This document shows positions 5,145 through 7,399 of a DNA stretch of 7,399 bases, piece by piece. Below the pieces are notes generated by a model, which was not told the DNA's origin, ran no database searches, and was given only the letters and a program-made list of their open reading frames with translations. Position 1 is the first letter of the stretch. Each line of letters starts with the position of its first letter. The translations under genes were made by a program, and so were the position numbers. Source of the stretch: an uncultured Synergistia bacterium. GTDB taxonomy: Bacteria; Eremiobacterota; SpSt-956; JAKJGF01. The stretch spans positions 1 to 7,399 of the forward strand of contig CALARM010000326.1 of assembly GCA_937888925.1 (NCBI GenBank), in the 5' to 3' direction.

Positions 5145-7399
5145 ATGAAAAGGCTTGATAGTTTCAAAAGCAGAAAAAAACTCGAAGCGGGAGGAAAATC
5201 CTATGATATTTTTCATCTGGGAGCACTGAAAAACGCAGGATTTCAGATAGATAAACTTCCTTTTTCCCTGAGGATTTTACTGGAAAATTTACTTCGTCAG
5301 GAAGACGGAGGTTTTGTCAAAAAAGAAGATATAGAAGCTCTTGCCATGTGGGATCCTTCTAAAAAGACAGAAAAAGAGATATCCTTTATGCCTGCCAGGG
5401 TTCTTATGCAGGATTTTACAGGAGTTCCTGCTGTAGTAGATCTTGCCGCCATGAGAGATGCCATAAAGAAACTGGGAGGAGATCCGAATAAAATTAATCC
5501 TCTCCAGCAGTCTGATCTTATTATAGATCATTCTGTTCAGGTAGATCATGCCGGTTCCGAAAAAGCTCTCGGATTGAATGTAGAAAGAGAATATGAAAGA
5601 AATACCGAAAGATATACCTTCTTAAAATGGGGTCAGAAATCTTTTCGGAATTTCAGTGTAGTCCCCCCGGGAGCAGGTATAATTCATCAGGTCAATCTTG
5701 AATATATCGGTAAAGTTGTTTTTACGTCTTCTGAGAACGGAACAGTTCTTGCTTATCCCGATACAGTCGTAGGGACAGACTCTCATACAACTATGATTAA
5801 CGGTCTCGGCGTACTCGGATGGGGCGTCGGTGGTATAGAGGCGGAAGCTGCTATGTTAGGTCAGCCTGTTTCCATGCTTATTCCTCAGGTAGTAGGGTTC
5901 AAATTACATGGTTCTTTACATGAAGGTGTTACTGCAACTGATCTCGTTCTGACCATTACAAAAATACTTCGTAAAGCCGGCGTGGTAGGAAAATTTGTAG
6001 AATTCTACGGCCCCGGCCTGGCCCATCTCAGTCTTGCTGACAGAGCAATCATTGCAAATATGTCACCCGAATATGGTGCAACAATGGGATTTTTCCCTGT
6101 AGATGAAGAAACCCTTAATTATTTGCGTTTCACCGCAAGAGATGAACAGCTTGTAGAGCTTGTGGAAGCCTATACAAAGGAACAGGGACTCTTCAGAACC
6201 AGAGACAGTGCTGAACCTCTGTATAATGACAGACTGGAACTTGATCTGTCAGATATAGAACCATGTATCGCAGGCCCTAAAAAACCGCAGGAACATATTG
6301 CCCTTAAATCATCAAAGGATTCTTTTAACAACTATATAAGTGAATTAAAAGGAGAAAAGAAATCTTTCAATGGAGGAGATTATGAGCTTAAAGACGGTTC
6401 TGTAGTCATAGCTGCCATAACAAGCTGTACCAATACATCGAATCCTTCCGTAATGTTAGGTGCAGGAATTCTTGCAAAAAAAGCAGTAGAAAAAGGCCTG
6501 AAGGTAAAGCCATGGGTAAAAACAAGCCTTTCTCCCGGCTCCCGCGTTGTTACTGCCTATCTTGAAGAAAGCGGATTTTTACCGTATCTTGAAAAACTCG
6601 GTTTTCATGTGGCAGGTTACGGTTGCGGCACATGTATCGGAAACAGCGGCCCCTTACCTGAACCGTTCACTAAAGCGGTTAAAGAGGAAAAACTTCTTCT
6701 CGTATCTGTATTGAGCGGAAATCGTAATTTCGAAGGAAGGGTTCATCCCCTTGCAAGAGCCAATTACCTTGCTTCGCCTCCTCTCGTTGTGGCCTATGCC
6801 ATAGCGGGCACAATGGATATTAACCTTATGGAAGAACCTCTCGGTTACGACAGAGACGAAAAACCTGTTTATCTGAAAGATATATGGCCGTCATCCGAAG
6901 AAATTCATCATGGAGTCAATGAATATATAAAAACCTCTATGTTTAAAACAGAATATGGTAAAGTGTTTGATGGCGATGAAAAATGGAAAGCCATAGAATC
7001 GTCTGAAGGTGAACTTTATGAATGGGATCCGAAATCTACTTATATAAAGCATCCTCCCTATTTCGAAAATATGTCTGTAGAACCGGAGAAACCCGGTGAT
7101 ATTGAAAATGCCAGAGTACTTGTATCTACAGGTGACAGTGTTACAACAGACCATATATCACCTGCCGGTTCAATACCTGCCGACAGTCCTGCAGCGAAAT
7201 ACCTCATTGACCATGGCGTAAGTCCGAAAGATTTCAATTCTTTCGGTGCAAGAAGAGGAAACCATGAAGTAATGATGAGAGGAACCTTCGGTAATATAAG
7301 GCTGAAAAATTTACTTACACCGGGACATGAAGGTAACTGGACCTATCATCTTCCCGACAAAAAACTCACTTCTATCTATGAAGCAGCCATGGAATATCA
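5145..7399 (+). CDS. acnA: Aconitate hydratase A (aconitase), 3' end beyond window
   Basis: A [4Fe-4S] enzyme of the cytoplasm that interconverts citrate and isocitrate through cis-aconitate in the TCA cycle. The first 751 residues are present and the frame is open to the right edge; the family is about 890-900 residues, so roughly the last 140 are missing. Visible landmarks are [40 protein letters not shown] from residue 210, [11 protein letters not shown] with Cys428, [13 protein letters not shown] with Cys494 and Cys497, TTDHISPAG (667-675) and [16 protein letters not shown] (698-713). The cluster cysteine spacing (66 then 3) equals that of human IRP1 (437/503/506), so this is the AcnA/IRP1 type, not AcnB. 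AAGGAG at 5128-5133 precedes the ATG by 11 nt. One small deviation is Gly495, where Thr (E. coli AcnA) or Met (IRP1) is usual. A tandem heptamer array and a large inverted repeat precede the gene and may affect its expression. Confidence 0.96.
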   Translation, partial: MKRLDSFKSRKKLEAGGKSYDIFHLGALKNAGFQIDKLPFSLRILLENLLRQEDGGFVKKEDIEALAMWDPSKKTEKEISFMPARVLMQDFTGVPAVVDLAAMRDAIKKLGGDPNKINPLQQSDLIIDHSVQVDHAGSEKALGLNVEREYERNTERYTFLKWGQKSFRNFSVVPPGAGIIHQVNLEYIGKVVFTSSENGTVLAYPDTVVGTDSHTTMINGLGVLGWGVGGIEAEAAMLGQPVSMLIPQVVGFKLHGSLHEGVTATDLVLTITKILRKAGVVGKFVEFYGPGLAHLSLADRAIIANMSPEYGATMGFFPVDEETLNYLRFTARDEQLVELVEAYTKEQGLFRTRDSAEPLYNDRLELDLSDIEPCIAGPKKPQEHIALKSSKDSFNNYISELKGEKKSFNGGDYELKDGSVVIAAITSCTNTSNPSVMLGAGILAKKAVEKGLKVKPWVKTSLSPGSRVVTAYLEESGFLPYLEKLGFHVAGYGCGTCIGNSGPLPEPFTKAVKEEKLLLVSVLSGNRNFEGRVHPLARANYLASPPLVVAYAIAGTMDINLMEEPLGYDRDEKPVYLKDIWPSSEEIHHGVNEYIKTSMFKTEYGKVFDGDEKWKAIESSEGELYEWDPKSTYIKHPPYFENMSVEPEKPGDIENARVLVSTGDSVTTDHISPAGSIPADSPAAKYLIDHGVSPKDFNSFGARRGNHEVMMRGTFGNIRLKNLLTPGHEGNWTYHLPDKKLTSIYEAAMEY

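Noticed and set aside
6624..6635. Gly495 between the cluster cysteines of aconitase as a sign of lost activity
   Set aside because: The three cysteines and their spacing are intact, and the position between them already differs among active homologues (Thr in E. coli AcnA, Met in IRP1).

Overview
The window is bacterial chromosomal DNA, AT-rich by eye, with compact ATG-started genes, clear Shine-Dalgarno sites and AT-rich spacers. I cannot name the taxon. A fused 2-oxoacid oxidoreductase alpha subunit of the type that normally reduces ferredoxin points to anaerobic or facultative metabolism. An M16 protease with an N-terminal signal peptide fits export, most simply to a periplasm. Neither observation fixes a phylum.

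Layout, left to right. (1) Positions 1-86 are the last 27 codons of a plus-strand gene, probably an HD-GYP-type protein. (2) A short convergent spacer carries a perfect 8-bp-stem hairpin that resembles a widely dispersed intergenic repeat. (3) A minus-strand gene at 151-1869 encodes a KorA-type fused gamma/alpha subunit of a 2-oxoacid:acceptor oxidoreductase. (4) A 201-bp divergent spacer contains two degenerate heptad-repeat arrays and a candidate promoter. (5) Positions 2071-4908 (+) encode a 945-residue exported M16 (PqqL-like) zinc metallopeptidase. (6) A 236-bp spacer holds a 117-bp gapless imperfect inverted repeat, then a small hairpin, then a clean tandem heptamer array. (7) Positions 5145 to the right edge (+) encode the first 751 residues of aconitase A, cut by the window end.

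Aconitase (citrate to isocitrate) and a KorA-type subunit (the family includes 2-oxoglutarate:ferredoxin oxidoreductases) sit two steps apart in an oxidative or reductive TCA cycle, so the region has a central-carbon flavour. The genes are not one operon: korA is divergent from the other two, and no korB (beta subunit) lies on either side of it. The protease has no evident metabolic link.

I see no new protein system here; all gene products belong to known families. The unexplained signal is in the spacers. A heptad repeat close to RTYACGC lies 22-34 bp from the start codon of all three genes, always in the same absolute orientation and always ending in TCACGA. A separate 117-bp palindrome-like element precedes acnA.
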